Assembly (NCBI GenBank): GCA_937930845.1
Contig: CALHBJ010000004.1
Coordinates: forward strand, 62,001 to 126,000
Length of the DNA stretch: 64,000 nucleotides
Direction of reading: 5' to 3'
Source: an uncultured Rhizobiaceae group bacterium
GTDB lineage: Bacteria > Pseudomonadota > Alphaproteobacteria > Rhizobiales > Rhizobiaceae
Position 1 is the stretch's first letter. Every line of letters starts with the position of its first letter. Position numbers and translations under genes: made by a program. The notes beneath the pieces are model-generated. The model saw only the letters and a list, made by a program, of their open reading frames with translations, had not been told where the DNA came from and ran no database searches. Shown here one piece after another: positions 10,026-19,958 of this stretch.

Positions 10026-10463
10026 ATGTCCAACACGAAATCACTTTTGAAAGGTGTTGCCGCACTGGGATTTTTGGCGGCACTGACAAGCACATCCTAC
10101 GCTGAAGGTTTTGCTGCCGGGGATGTTGCGGTAGGTGAAAAAGTGTTCAAGAAGTGCATCGCCTGCCATGCGGTTGGTGAAGGCGCGAAAAACAAGGTCG
10201 GCCCCATTTTGACAAATGTTGTGGGCAGTGCCGCCGGCAGTGTGGAAGGCTACAAATACGGCAAAAGCCTGGCTGTTGCAGGTGAGGCCGGACTGGTTTG
10301 GAGCGAAGAGGAAATCTTTGCTTACCTTAAAAACCCGAAGAAATATCTGCGCGCCAAGCTGGACGACAAGAAAGCCAAGAGCAAAATGTCCTTCCGGCTC
10401 AAAAAAGATAAAGACCGCAATAATGTTATTGCCTATCTGAAATCATTGGGCACATCCAATTAA
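10026..10463 (+). CDS. c-type cytochrome (class I, cytochrome c2/c550-like), exported
   Basis: Signal peptide ending ...TSTSYAEG; GEKVFKKCIACHAVGEGAKNKVGP heme motif CIACH; distal KSKMSFRL. Confidence 0.92.
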   Translation: MSNTKSLLKGVAALGFLAALTSTSYAEGFAAGDVAVGEKVFKKCIACHAVGEGAKNKVGPILTNVVGSAAGSVEGYKYGKSLAVAGEAGLVWSEEEIFAYLKNPKKYLRAKLDDKKAKSKMSFRLKKDKDRNNVIAYLKSLGTSN

Positions 10464-10524
10464 CCTGTTGAAAGGCATGTGCGAAGCGCTGCCTCAATAG
10501 GCTGTATTGACAGTTGATCGAACG

Positions 10525-10558
10525 AAAGGGCTGGCGCGAGAGCGCTGGCCCTTTTTTG
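10525..10558 (+). terminator. Rho-independent terminator after cytochrome c gene
   Basis: AAAGGGCTGGCGCGAGAGCGCTGGCCCTTTTTT hairpin plus T-tract. Confidence 0.8.
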
Positions 10559-10737
10559 TATATGTGGCCTTTCGTAACCTATTGGATTGCCAAGAACACG
10601 TGCGCATATCAGTCGCAGATGAGGTCATCGATGTCCGAAATGTCATTGCACAGGCGGACAAAAGCCATTAGTGACAAAGAACCGGACAGGGTTCCCGGGT
10701 GTGTGATGGCCAACGGCACCGGATCGTATCGATTGTT

Positions 10738-10751
10738 GACTTGATCAAGTC
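10738..10751. promoter_or_regulatory. Perfect 14-bp palindrome GACTTGATCAAGTC upstream of the formate dehydrogenase operon
   Basis: Read directly, about 110 bp 5' of the ATG at 10863. Confidence 0.4.
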
Positions 10752-10862
10752 GCATTCAAGACAGTCATCACTTCATTTCATATCAAATATACAGGTGCCG
10801 GATTTGTGCTGCAAAAACTGCGGTATGGTGGGCGCGAACTGTAAGCCTTTTCGGGAGCCAAC

Positions 10863-12551
10863 ATGCTTGATACTTCGAGAGCCGGAGGAGGGCGCAAACG
10901 CAATTCGTCCAAGCCAAAAGGCCGGCAACTGGATGATTTGGCCCTGGCCGACGTGCGCTCGCTCATGGAAGGGCGCAGCCGCAGCCGCGACCTGCTCATC
11001 GAAAATCTGCATCTCATTCAGGACGCTTTTGGCTGTCTGCAGGCCAGGCATATTCGTGCATTGGCTGAAGAGATGCGCCTGTCTCAGGTTGAGATATACG
11101 AAGTCGCTTCATTTTACGATCATTTCGATGTGGTCAAGGAAGGCGAAGCTGTACCAGCGCCATTGACCATTCGTGTGTGCGATTCCGTCTCTTGCATGAT
11201 GGCGGGTGCGGAAAGTTTGATCGCCGGGCTGGAAAATGGCGTTGATGCGTCGCAAGTGCGCATCATGCGGGCTCCCTGCATGGGGGGGTGCGATGTGGCC
11301 CCAGCCGCGCGTATTGGTGATCGCGAAGTCGGCCATGCCAGCGTGGACGCGCTTTTGGCCCTGGCTGCAAGCGGCGAAACCGATGCTCTGCAACCGACCT
11401 ATGATGATCTGGAAGCCTATCGCGCCAAGGGCGGATATCAGGTTTGGGAGCAAGTGAAAAACGGCTCACTGACCAGTGATGCCATCATCGAGCGCCTGTC
11501 GGATGCCGGGTTGCGCGGACTGGGCGGAGCCGGGTTTCCCACAGGCAAGAAATGGAGCTTTGTGCGCGCCTATGAAGGCCCGCGCCTGATGACGATTAAC
11601 GGCGATGAAGGCGAGCCGGGCACGTTCAAAGACAGATATTTTCTCGAACGCAATCCCCATGCGATGTTTGAGGGTGCTTTGATTGGCGCGTACGTGGTGG
11701 AAGCCGAACGTTGCTATGTCTACATGCGCGACGAATATCCTGCGGTGCTGGCGATTCTGCGCAAGGAAATTGCGGCACTTGAAGCGGCTGGGGTTGTGGA
11801 GGCCGGATTTTTCGAACTGAGACGCGGGGCAGGTGCTTATATTTGCGGCGAAGAATCCGCCATGATTGAAAGCATTGAGGGAAAACGCGGCCTGCCGCGC
11901 CATCGCCCGCCTTACATTGCCGAAGTTGGCGTATTTGGCCGCCCCACGCTGAACAATAATGTGGAAACCCTCTACTGGGTGCCAACCATTTTGGAAAAAG
12001 GCGCCGACTGGTTTGCAGCTCAGGGGAAACCGGGCCATCCCGGCATGCGGTCCTGGTCGGTCTCAGGTCGGGTGAAGAAGCCCGGTGTGGTGATTGCGCC
12101 TGCGGGCGTGACAATCCGCGAACTGATTGAAGACCATTGTGGCGGCATGGACGATGGCCACACGTTTAAAGCCTATCTGCCGGGTGGCGCGTCCGGCGGC
12201 ATTTTGCCGGCCAGTGAAGATTCGGTTCCCTTGGATTTTGGCGGACGCCTTGCCGAACTTGGCAGTTTTGTCGGTTCACACGCCATTGTCGTTTTTTCTG
12301 ATCACGACAACATCAAAGACGTGGCGCTTAATCTGGTGGATTTCTTCACCCATGAATCCTGTGGCCAATGCACCCCGTGCCGGGGGGGCACGGAAAAGCT
12401 GGGCAAACTGTTGCGCAGTGAGGAAAAGCTTGACGAAGATACGATCCGAGACCTTGAGCAGGTGATGCGTGACGCTTCCATTTGTGGTCTTGGACAGGCC
12501 GCACCGAACCCCGTGAACCATTTGCTGATCCATTTCAGGGAAGATTTGTAA
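10863..12551 (+). CDS. NAD-dependent formate dehydrogenase beta subunit, NuoE-NuoF fusion
   Basis: N-terminal NuoE-like (CDSVSCMMAG...APCMGGCDVAP), then NuoF FMN/NAD site (RGLGGAGFPTGKKW, NGDEGEPGTFKDR) and 4Fe-4S ESCGQCTPCRGGT; resembles Methylorubrum Fdh1B-type fusion. Confidence 0.93.
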   Translation: MLDTSRAGGGRKRNSSKPKGRQLDDLALADVRSLMEGRSRSRDLLIENLHLIQDAFGCLQARHIRALAEEMRLSQVEIYEVASFYDHFDVVKEGEAVPAPLTIRVCDSVSCMMAGAESLIAGLENGVDASQVRIMRAPCMGGCDVAPAARIGDREVGHASVDALLALAASGETDALQPTYDDLEAYRAKGGYQVWEQVKNGSLTSDAIIERLSDAGLRGLGGAGFPTGKKWSFVRAYEGPRLMTINGDEGEPGTFKDRYFLERNPHAMFEGALIGAYVVEAERCYVYMRDEYPAVLAILRKEIAALEAAGVVEAGFFELRRGAGAYICGEESAMIESIEGKRGLPRHRPPYIAEVGVFGRPTLNNNVETLYWVPTILEKGADWFAAQGKPGHPGMRSWSVSGRVKKPGVVIAPAGVTIRELIEDHCGGMDDGHTFKAYLPGGASGGILPASEDSVPLDFGGRLAELGSFVGSHAIVVFSDHDNIKDVALNLVDFFTHESCGQCTPCRGGTEKLGKLLRSEEKLDEDTIRDLEQVMRDASICGLGQAAPNPVNHLLIHFREDL

Positions 12552-12991
12552 TGGGCAAACGGATTGCAATTTTGGTTGCCGTACTTGGCGCAGTGACGGG
12601 CGGTGTTAATGGGCAAACATTGTCTGCACCGCCGGTTGGTGCAGGTGCCAGTTGCATGAATACGATTGCCTTTATGTTTGCCGGCATCAGCGCGCTCAAA
12701 CATTGTCGCATTGACAGTGCGAAAGCCGAGATGGTGCTGTTTAAATATTTCGATACGCCTAAATGCAAATTGCCCGATGGGGCAGGCCTGGACAAAGCCC
12801 AGGTACGCGCGCGTTTTTCCACCGCCCTTGGCAATTTGACCTTCGAACTGGCAGACGAGCAATTTGCCAAGGGAGACAATTATCTGGGCGGAACGAAAGA
12901 ACAATTCTGCACCAATATGAAAACGCTGCCGGATTCCTATCAATCCTCGTTTGAGAAGTTCACAGCTTCCAAAGATGAGCCGAAGGAATAG
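12551..12991 (+). CDS. Hypothetical exported Cys-containing protein
   Basis: MGKRIAILVAVLGAVTGGVNGQT signal peptide; start overlaps the fdh beta stop (TAATG). Confidence 0.75.
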   Translation: MGKRIAILVAVLGAVTGGVNGQTLSAPPVGAGASCMNTIAFMFAGISALKHCRIDSAKAEMVLFKYFDTPKCKLPDGAGLDKAQVRARFSTALGNLTFELADEQFAKGDNYLGGTKEQFCTNMKTLPDSYQSSFEKFTASKDEPKE

Positions 12992-12996
12992 TCACT

Positions 12997-13281
12997 ATGG
13001 CAGACTTGGCAACACCCACCACTCAAGTCGACAACGATACCTGCATTGTAACGCGCTGGGATTTTAAACCGGGCGAAGAGACCGGTGTTCACATTCATGG
13101 CCATGACTACTGCGTGGTTCCCTTGCTGGACGGCGTGTTGAAAATCGTTGATCCGGACGGGAATGAAAGTCTGGGTGAGATGAAAGCCGGGGTTAGTTAT
13201 TTCAGACCCAAGGGTGTCCACCACAATGTGATCAATGCCAATGATTTTGACTATGCTTTTGTGGAGATCGAATTCAAATGA
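12997..13281 (+). CDS. Small cupin-domain protein
   Basis: FKPGEETGVHIHGHDYCVVPLLDGVLKIVD...KAGVSYFRPKGVHHNVINAND. Confidence 0.85.
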   Translation: MADLATPTTQVDNDTCIVTRWDFKPGEETGVHIHGHDYCVVPLLDGVLKIVDPDGNESLGEMKAGVSYFRPKGVHHNVINANDFDYAFVEIEFK

Positions 13282-13937
13282 GCATGATCAGCGAACATTT
13301 GCCGTATTTGCTGGCGGGCTATTTTGCCTTTTGTCTGGGGCTTGTAAGTCCGGGGCCAAATATTCTTGCCATTGTCGGTACATCAATGGGCGTCTCGCGG
13401 CGGGCAGGGGTTGCGCTGGCTTGCGGTGTATCCACCGGTAGCATTGCTTGGGCAACCATGGCTGTGCTGGGCGTGACAGCGTTGATGGCAGCCTATGCGC
13501 CCGTTGCATTGGGGTTGAAAGTGCTTGGTGGCGGTTACCTCATCTATTTGGGCGTTCGCTATGTTAAGGCCGCCCGCGCGGGCAGTCCTGTGGCTGCCGG
13601 GACCGGAGTTCAGGAAGCCAGCCTGACGAAATATTATTTGCGGGGTCTAACGGTACAGATGACCAACCCAAAGGCGATCCTGTCATGGGTGGCCATGATT
13701 TCCATCGTATCGCGCCCTGATGCCCCCTTGTGGGTGAGCGCTGTTTATATCGCAGGCTGTTCCGTTCTGGCGTTTGCCGGACACATAGCCTGGGCTGTCA
13801 CCTTTTCCACCCGTTCGGTTGTTTCATTTTATGACCGGTTCAAGCGGGTGATCAATTCCATACTTGGCACATTGTTCGGCGCTCTTGGTGTCGGCCTTAT
13901 TGCCAGTGCCTTTAAATCGGGAAGCAAAGTCACATGA
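13278..13937 (+). CDS. LysE family translocator
   Basis: GLVSPGPNILAIVGTSMGVSRRAGVALACGVSTGSIAWA; LTVQMTNPKAILSWVAMIS. Confidence 0.9.
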   Translation: MSMISEHLPYLLAGYFAFCLGLVSPGPNILAIVGTSMGVSRRAGVALACGVSTGSIAWATMAVLGVTALMAAYAPVALGLKVLGGGYLIYLGVRYVKAARAGSPVAAGTGVQEASLTKYYLRGLTVQMTNPKAILSWVAMISIVSRPDAPLWVSAVYIAGCSVLAFAGHIAWAVTFSTRSVVSFYDRFKRVINSILGTLFGALGVGLIASAFKSGSKVT

Positions 13938-16744
13938 CAAAGTCGGTTGAATTTACCCTCGATGGTCGCTCCGTCACGGCTGCGGCTGATGAAACTATCT
14001 GGCAGGTTGCCAAACGGGAAGGCACGCGCATTCCCCATCTTTGCTATCTCGATAAACCCGGTTATCGCAGCGATGGGAATTGCCGCGCCTGCATGGTCGA
14101 GATTGAAGGTGAGCGGGTTCTGGCGGCTTCCTGTCAACGCAAGGTCAGTGACGGACTTGTGGTGAAAACGGATACGGAACGGGCCGATAAATCCCGCAGG
14201 ATGGTGTTTGAATTGCTCGCATCAGACATGCGCGAGCAGGGTGAAACTCCGGACAATCAGTCGGTGTTTTGGGACTGGGCCGGCGGCATGGGCATTGCCG
14301 GCAGCGACCGGTTGCCCTCCAAGTTTGAAGGGCATGTGGAACAAGCCAGTGATACGACGCCGGGCATTCACGATGTTACCAACCCGGCCATCGCGGTCAA
14401 TCTGGATGCCTGCATCGCCTGCAACCTTTGTGTGCGCGCCTGCCGGGAAGTGCAGGTCAATGACGTATTGGGCATGGCAGAACGCGGCCACCATGCGATT
14501 CCCGTCTTTGATATTCACGACCCCATGGGCTTTTCCACATGTGTGACCTGTGGCGAGTGCGTTCAGGTGTGCCCCACCGGTGCCTTGTTTGAAAAAACGC
14601 TCATGGATGCCGGTGCGACACATCGCGTGGTTCAGGACTTCGACAAGGTGACAGACTCGGTTTGCCCGTTTTGCGGCGTGGGGTGCCAGACTGAGGTTTA
14701 TACCAAAGACGATAAGATTGTGCTGATTGATGGCAAGGATGGCCCCGCCAACAATAACCGCCTGTGTGTCAAAGGCCGTTTCGGCTATGATTATGCCATG
14801 TCGAAGCAGCGGCTGACCAAGCCTTTGATCCGCCGCGATGATGCACCCAAAAATGCCGACATCGATATGCGTTTCATGGAAGTCTCAGACATCTTCCGGG
14901 AAGCCACATGGGAGGAGGCGATGGCTTTGGCGGCCAAGGGGCTAACGGATATTCGCGACGAGAAGGGCGGTTCTGCGCTTGCCGGATTTGGATCAGCCAA
15001 AGGCTCCAACGAGGAGGCCTATCTGTTCCAAAAGCTGATCCGTCAGGGGTTTGGCACTAATAATGTGGATCATTGTACCCGGCTTTGCCATGCCTCTTCG
15101 GTCTCAGCCTTGCTGGAAGGTGTGGGGTCGGGCGCAGTGTCGGCACCTTTCACCGACGCCATGAAAGCGGAATGTGTCATTGTTATTGGTGCACGGCCAA
15201 CCACCAACCATCCGGTGGCGGCGACTTATTTCAAGCAGGCGGCGAAACTTGGCACCAAGATCATTGTCATGGACCCGCGCGGCCAGGATTTGATGCGTCA
15301 TGCGGAATATTCCCTGCGGTTCAAACCCGGCACTGATGTCGCCATGTTGAACGCGCTGTTGCACACCATCATCGAAGAGGATCTGTATGACGCTCAATAT
15401 ATCCAGGCTAATGCTTCCGGCTTCGAAGCCCTGAAAGAAAAGGTCAAAGATTTCTCGCCGGAAAACATGGCTGACGTGTGCGGCATCGATGCCGAAACAT
15501 TGCGGGCCGTTGCCCGGACCTATGCCACCAGCGAACGGTCGATGATTTTCTGGGGCATGGGCGTTTCTCAGCATACCCATGGCACCGACAATTCGCGCTG
15601 TCTGATTGCGCTGGCGCTAATCACGGGCCATGTGGGTCGTGAGGGCACGGGCCTGCATCCGCTGCGCGGCCAAAACAACGTTCAGGGCGCGTCTGATGCG
15701 GGGCTGATCCCGATGTTCTTCCCAGATTATCGCAGTGTTGAAAGCGGTGACATTCGCGGACAGATGGAAGATTTCTGGGGCCGCACGCTTGATCCCGTCA
15801 AAGGGCTTACCGTGGTTGAAATCGTCGATGCAATCCACGAAGGCACGATCAACGGTATGTATATCATGGGTGAAAATCCTGCGATGTCCGACCCGGATCA
15901 ACTGCATGCGCGGGCGGCACTGGCCAAGTTGGACCACCTGGTTGTGCAGGATATTTTCCTCACCGAAACCGCCTGGCATGCGGATGTGGTTTTGCCCGCT
16001 TCCGCCCATGCGGAGAAACTTGGAACCTATTCCAACACCAACCGTCAGGTGCAGATTGGGCGCCCGGCCTTGCCGGTTCCCGGTGACGCGCGCTTGGACT
16101 GGGAGATTATTGCTGAACTTGCCAATCGTTGCGGGTTGAACTGGAACTACCGTGATGTGCCGGAAGTTTATGAGGAAATGCGGCAGGTGATGAGTTCGCT
16201 CAATTTCATGCCCTGGGAAAGGTTGGAGGCCGATGGCGCGGTGACCTATCCAGTGCCCGAAGAAGGCGCACCGGGCAGTGCGGTTGTGTTCACTGATGGT
16301 TTCCCCACTGAAGATGGTCGCGGGCGGATTGTGCCGGCAGACCTGCGGGCACCAGATGAAGTGCCGGATGAAGATTATCCCATGGTGCTGACCACAGGGC
16401 GGCTTCTGGAACACTGGCACACGGGCGCTATGACCCGGCGTGCGGATGTGTTGGATACGATTGAGCCGGAAGGTTTTGCGGCCATGAACCCGCGCGAAAT
16501 TGAACGCCAGGGCTTGGGTGTTGGTGACATGATTGAAGTGGCGACCCGCCGGGGCACAATTCAGGCCTTATTGCGCGCTGACCGGGAAGTGGCAGACGGA
16601 ATGGTGTTCATTCCGTTCTGTTTCAATGAAGCGCCCGCGAACCGCCTGACCAACCCCATGCTGGACCCCTATGGGAAAATTCCCGAATTCAAGTTTTGTG
16701 CAGCGCGGGTTTCTCCCCTGGCGGTGACGGAGGCGGCTGAATAA
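13934..16744 (+). CDS. NAD-dependent formate dehydrogenase alpha subunit (Mo/W-bis-MGD, Cys-type)
   Basis: N-terminal 2Fe-2S domain, CIACNLCVRAC, CVTCGECVQVCPTGAL, CPFCGVGCQ, active site DHCTRLCHASS (Cys rather than Sec), 936 aa. Confidence 0.95.
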   Translation: MTKSVEFTLDGRSVTAAADETIWQVAKREGTRIPHLCYLDKPGYRSDGNCRACMVEIEGERVLAASCQRKVSDGLVVKTDTERADKSRRMVFELLASDMREQGETPDNQSVFWDWAGGMGIAGSDRLPSKFEGHVEQASDTTPGIHDVTNPAIAVNLDACIACNLCVRACREVQVNDVLGMAERGHHAIPVFDIHDPMGFSTCVTCGECVQVCPTGALFEKTLMDAGATHRVVQDFDKVTDSVCPFCGVGCQTEVYTKDDKIVLIDGKDGPANNNRLCVKGRFGYDYAMSKQRLTKPLIRRDDAPKNADIDMRFMEVSDIFREATWEEAMALAAKGLTDIRDEKGGSALAGFGSAKGSNEEAYLFQKLIRQGFGTNNVDHCTRLCHASSVSALLEGVGSGAVSAPFTDAMKAECVIVIGARPTTNHPVAATYFKQAAKLGTKIIVMDPRGQDLMRHAEYSLRFKPGTDVAMLNALLHTIIEEDLYDAQYIQANASGFEALKEKVKDFSPENMADVCGIDAETLRAVARTYATSERSMIFWGMGVSQHTHGTDNSRCLIALALITGHVGREGTGLHPLRGQNNVQGASDAGLIPMFFPDYRSVESGDIRGQMEDFWGRTLDPVKGLTVVEIVDAIHEGTINGMYIMGENPAMSDPDQLHARAALAKLDHLVVQDIFLTETAWHADVVLPASAHAEKLGTYSNTNRQVQIGRPALPVPGDARLDWEIIAELANRCGLNWNYRDVPEVYEEMRQVMSSLNFMPWERLEADGAVTYPVPEEGAPGSAVVFTDGFPTEDGRGRIVPADLRAPDEVPDEDYPMVLTTGRLLEHWHTGAMTRRADVLDTIEPEGFAAMNPREIERQGLGVGDMIEVATRRGTIQALLRADREVADGMVFIPFCFNEAPANRLTNPMLDPYGKIPEFKFCAARVSPLAVTEAAE

Positions 16745-16884
16745 AAACGGCGATATTCATATTTACATGTCCAGCCTGGTGCCGGGCCTGAATTCAAATT
16801 TTCAGCCAACAACATTGTTGGCCGATGAACCCTTACAAGATCAACCATTGCAGCGGCTTGCCGCAAAAAAATTAGGAGCCGGAT

Positions 16885-18561
16885 ATGGCGTTTAAGACAG
16901 ATATTGAAATTGCGCGCGAAGCGAGCAAGCGCCCCATACAGGAAATTGGGGCGAAGCTTGGAATTGGTGAGAAGGACCTTGTACCCTATGGCCATGACAA
17001 GGCTAAAATATCTGCCGAATTCATCAAAGCCCAGGAGGGCAAGAAGGACGGTAAGCTGATCCTGGTGACGGCAATTAACCCCACACCTGCCGGTGAAGGC
17101 AAGACGACAACAACCGTGGGCCTGGGCGATGGCCTCAATGCGATTGGCAAGAATGCGGCGGTTTGTATTCGTGAAGCGTCACTTGGCCCGTGTTTTGGCA
17201 TGAAGGGTGGGGCCGCTGGGGGCGGTTACGCTCAGGTTGTTCCCATGGAAGAAATGAACCTGCATTTTACCGGTGATTTTCATGCGATCACCTCGGCCCA
17301 CAATCTATTGTCGGCAATGATCGATAACCACATTTATTGGGGCAATGCGCTGGAGATCGATCAGCGCCGCGTGGTGTGGAAGCGCGTGATGGACATGAAC
17401 GACCGGGCCTTGCGTGACATCGTGACATCGCTTGGGGGCGTGCCCAACGGGTTCCCGCGCCAGGCTGGTTTCGATATTACGGTGGCCTCGGAAGTGATGG
17501 CGATCCTGTGTCTGGCCAATGATTTGGTAGATTTGCAGGAACGGCTGGGCAATATCATTGTGGCCTATACTCGTGGGCGCAAGGCAATCACTTGCCGGGA
17601 TATCAAGGCCGATGGGGCGATGACTGTGTTGCTGAAAGACGCCATGCAGCCCAACCTCGTTCAGACGCTTGAGAACAATCCTGCCTTTGTCCATGGCGGT
17701 CCGTTTGCCAATATTGCCCATGGGTGTAATTCGGTTGTGGCCACGAAGACGGCTTTGAAGCTGGCGGATTATGTGGTGACGGAAGCCGGGTTTGGTGCAG
17801 ACCTCGGCGCTGAGAAATTCATGAACATCAAGTGCCGCAAGGCCGGTCTTGCCCCCTCGGCGATCGTGATTGTTGCGACCATCAGAGCCATGAAGATGAA
17901 TGGTGGCGTGCTGAAACAGGATCTGGGTGAAGAGAATGTGGAAGCGGTCAATGCCGGTTGCGCCAATCTTGGTCGTCACATTGAAAATGTGAAGAGCTTC
18001 GGTGTGCCTGCAGTGGTTGCAATCAACCATTTCCACGGCGATACGGAAGCAGAAATTGCGGCCTGTAAGGCCTATGTGGAAAGCCTTGGGTCGGAGGCCA
18101 TCCTGTGCAAGCACTGGGCTGATGGTTCCAAGGGTACCAAAGAACTTGCAACGCGCATTGCGGAAATCGCCGACAGCGACATGGCGCAGTTCCAGACCCT
18201 GTATCCCGATGATATGAGCCTGATGGAGAAAATCGAAACGGTTGCCAAGCGCATTTACCGGGCCGATGAAGTGTTGGCGGACAAGAAAATCCGCGACCAG
18301 CTCAAACAGTGGGAAGATGATGGTTTTGGCCACCTGCCGGTGTGCATGGCCAAGACGCAATATTCGTTCTCCACCGACCCGAACCTGCGCGGTGCGCCCA
18401 CGGGCCATTCGGTGCCGGTGCGCGAAGTGCGCCTGTCGGCAGGTGCTGGATTTATCGTCGTCGTGTGCGGCGAGATCATGACAATGCCCGGCCTCCCGCG
18501 CGTCCCATCATCAGAAAGCATTATGCTCAATGATGAAGGCCTCATCGAAGGTTTGTTTTAA
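16885..18561 (+). CDS. fhs: Formate--tetrahydrofolate ligase
   Basis: [44 protein letters not shown]; 558 aa. Confidence 0.97.
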   Translation: MAFKTDIEIAREASKRPIQEIGAKLGIGEKDLVPYGHDKAKISAEFIKAQEGKKDGKLILVTAINPTPAGEGKTTTTVGLGDGLNAIGKNAAVCIREASLGPCFGMKGGAAGGGYAQVVPMEEMNLHFTGDFHAITSAHNLLSAMIDNHIYWGNALEIDQRRVVWKRVMDMNDRALRDIVTSLGGVPNGFPRQAGFDITVASEVMAILCLANDLVDLQERLGNIIVAYTRGRKAITCRDIKADGAMTVLLKDAMQPNLVQTLENNPAFVHGGPFANIAHGCNSVVATKTALKLADYVVTEAGFGADLGAEKFMNIKCRKAGLAPSAIVIVATIRAMKMNGGVLKQDLGEENVEAVNAGCANLGRHIENVKSFGVPAVVAINHFHGDTEAEIAACKAYVESLGSEAILCKHWADGSKGTKELATRIAEIADSDMAQFQTLYPDDMSLMEKIETVAKRIYRADEVLADKKIRDQLKQWEDDGFGHLPVCMAKTQYSFSTDPNLRGAPTGHSVPVREVRLSAGAGFIVVVCGEIMTMPGLPRVPSSESIMLNDEGLIEGLF

Positions 18562-18619
18562 GACTGCCATTGCACCGGTTCCGCATGATACAAGCGCTCG
18601 TGCGGAGCCGGACACACGA

Positions 18620-19810
18620 TCAGGGATAGAGTGCCGTGACATCGTAGCCGTATATCCAATCCTGCGAAGCATGAATGGCATGGGGTATGATTTTACCCGC
18701 AGCCCACATGGGGCCATAGGTCGCCAGCCGGGACAGGGCACCTGATTTATGGAACGTGTTCATGCGTTTTCGGGCTGCTGCCTGAATTTTGGTAACCCGC
18801 GATAGGCGGGCATTTTCATATTCAATCATAGCGTGTTGCACTGAACTGCCGGTATCGAGGTGGTGGGCCAGCACCCAGGCATCCTCAATTGCCATGGCAG
18901 CACCCTGCGCCACGAATGGCAACATGGGATGGCAGGCATCGCCGAGCAAAGTGACCGGGCCATCGCTCCAATGGGATAAAGGCGCACGATCAAACAGCGC
19001 CCATTTGTAGAATTGCGCGCCGTTTTTCAACACGTTCGTGATGGTTGGGTGCCAGCCGTTAAAATCGGTAAGGGCTTCTTCCTTGCTGCCCTGATTGGTC
19101 CAGTGTTCCGTGTCAGGTTGTGCCTGTTCAACCACTCCTACCAAATTGATCAACCCGCCATCTCCAAGCCTGTAAGTTACCACATGCTTGCCCGGACCCA
19201 CCCAGACGCAGGCAGTGGGGGGCGGTAAATTATCACCAAGAAGACTGGCATTAACGGTCAGCCGCCAGGCGACATTTCCCGTGAATCGCGGAGCGCTGGG
19301 CCCCAGCATCTGTTCGCGCAGGATTGAGTGAATGCCGTCGGCACCGATAATGGCGTCAGCCTCGATTGGGTCATCACCTTCAAGGACCAGGCTTGGCCGG
19401 TCGCCGGTGAGGGAATAGGCGGCCACCTTGGTGCCTAGCTTTGTTGAACCGGGCGCATATTCTTCGAAGGCAGATTTCAATATGTCGATCAATTCAGACC
19501 GATGAATGTTGAGGTAGGGCGCGCGCCAACGATTGTCGGAACCTTGTTCCAGCTGTGCCTTAAATATAGTGGTGCCGAAATGCCCATCGCGCATTTCCAA
19601 GGCCTGGGGCGCAAAGCCTTTTGCCTTGAGGGCGTCTTCCAGCCCCAGTTTTCGCAACACCCGCATGGCGTTGGGGCTGAGTTGAATTCCGGCGCCGACT
19701 TCTGAAATCTGGCTGGCCTGTTCGCACACGATGATTGAATGGCCGCGCTGCGCCAAACACAACGCAGCGGTGAGTCCGCCAATTCCGCCACCTGCGATTG
19801 CTACCTTCAT
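18620..19810 (-). CDS. FAD-dependent aromatic-ring hydroxylase-like monooxygenase
   Basis: MKVAIAGGGIGGLTAALCLAQRGHSIIVCEQ; PVTLLGDACHPMLPFVAQGAAMAIEDAWVLA. Confidence 0.88.
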   Translation of the reverse strand: MKVAIAGGGIGGLTAALCLAQRGHSIIVCEQASQISEVGAGIQLSPNAMRVLRKLGLEDALKAKGFAPQALEMRDGHFGTTIFKAQLEQGSDNRWRAPYLNIHRSELIDILKSAFEEYAPGSTKLGTKVAAYSLTGDRPSLVLEGDDPIEADAIIGADGIHSILREQMLGPSAPRFTGNVAWRLTVNASLLGDNLPPPTACVWVGPGKHVVTYRLGDGGLINLVGVVEQAQPDTEHWTNQGSKEEALTDFNGWHPTITNVLKNGAQFYKWALFDRAPLSHWSDGPVTLLGDACHPMLPFVAQGAAMAIEDAWVLAHHLDTGSSVQHAMIEYENARLSRVTKIQAAARKRMNTFHKSGALSRLATYGPMWAAGKIIPHAIHASQDWIYGYDVTALYP

Positions 19811-19902
19811 GTGGGTTGTTGTTCCAGTTTGTGTCGTCGTCACGTTATTTCATTGGACAGGTGTTTAGTGGAAATTTGTTGAACATGCGCGACAATCATA
19901 AA

Positions 19903-19936
19903 AAATGCCCGCGCGACAAAATCGGGCGGGCATCTT
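19903..19936 (-). terminator. Rho-independent terminator downstream of proV-like gene
   Basis: Inverted repeat ATGCCCGC...GCGGGCAT flanked by T-rich tract on the minus strand. Confidence 0.75.
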
Positions 19937-19958
19937 TATTGTGTCACTGTCAGCACCA

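Noticed and set aside
9620-10093. Small ORFs between hemA and the cytochrome c gene
   Set aside because: Overlap each other on the minus strand, no plausible product; likely promoter region.
10514-11166. ORFs 10514-10744 and 10699-11166 upstream of and overlapping fdh beta
   Set aside because: Translations look like non-coding or out-of-frame sequence; the fdh beta frame explains the coding signal.
11466-12038. 190-aa minus-strand ORF
   Set aside because: Shadow ORF inside fdh beta; no family similarity.
14791-15120. Possible selenocysteine formate dehydrogenase
   Set aside because: The catalytic motif reads DHCTRLCHASS with TGC codon, no in-frame TGA; Cys-type enzyme.
15617-16420. 267-aa minus-strand ORF
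   Set aside because: Antisense to the formate dehydrogenase alpha gene; His/Cys/Pro-rich shadow translation with no recognisable family.
17305-18408. 367-aa minus-strand ORF
   Set aside because: Fully antisense to fhs, which has strong family signatures; GC-rich codon-usage shadow ORF.
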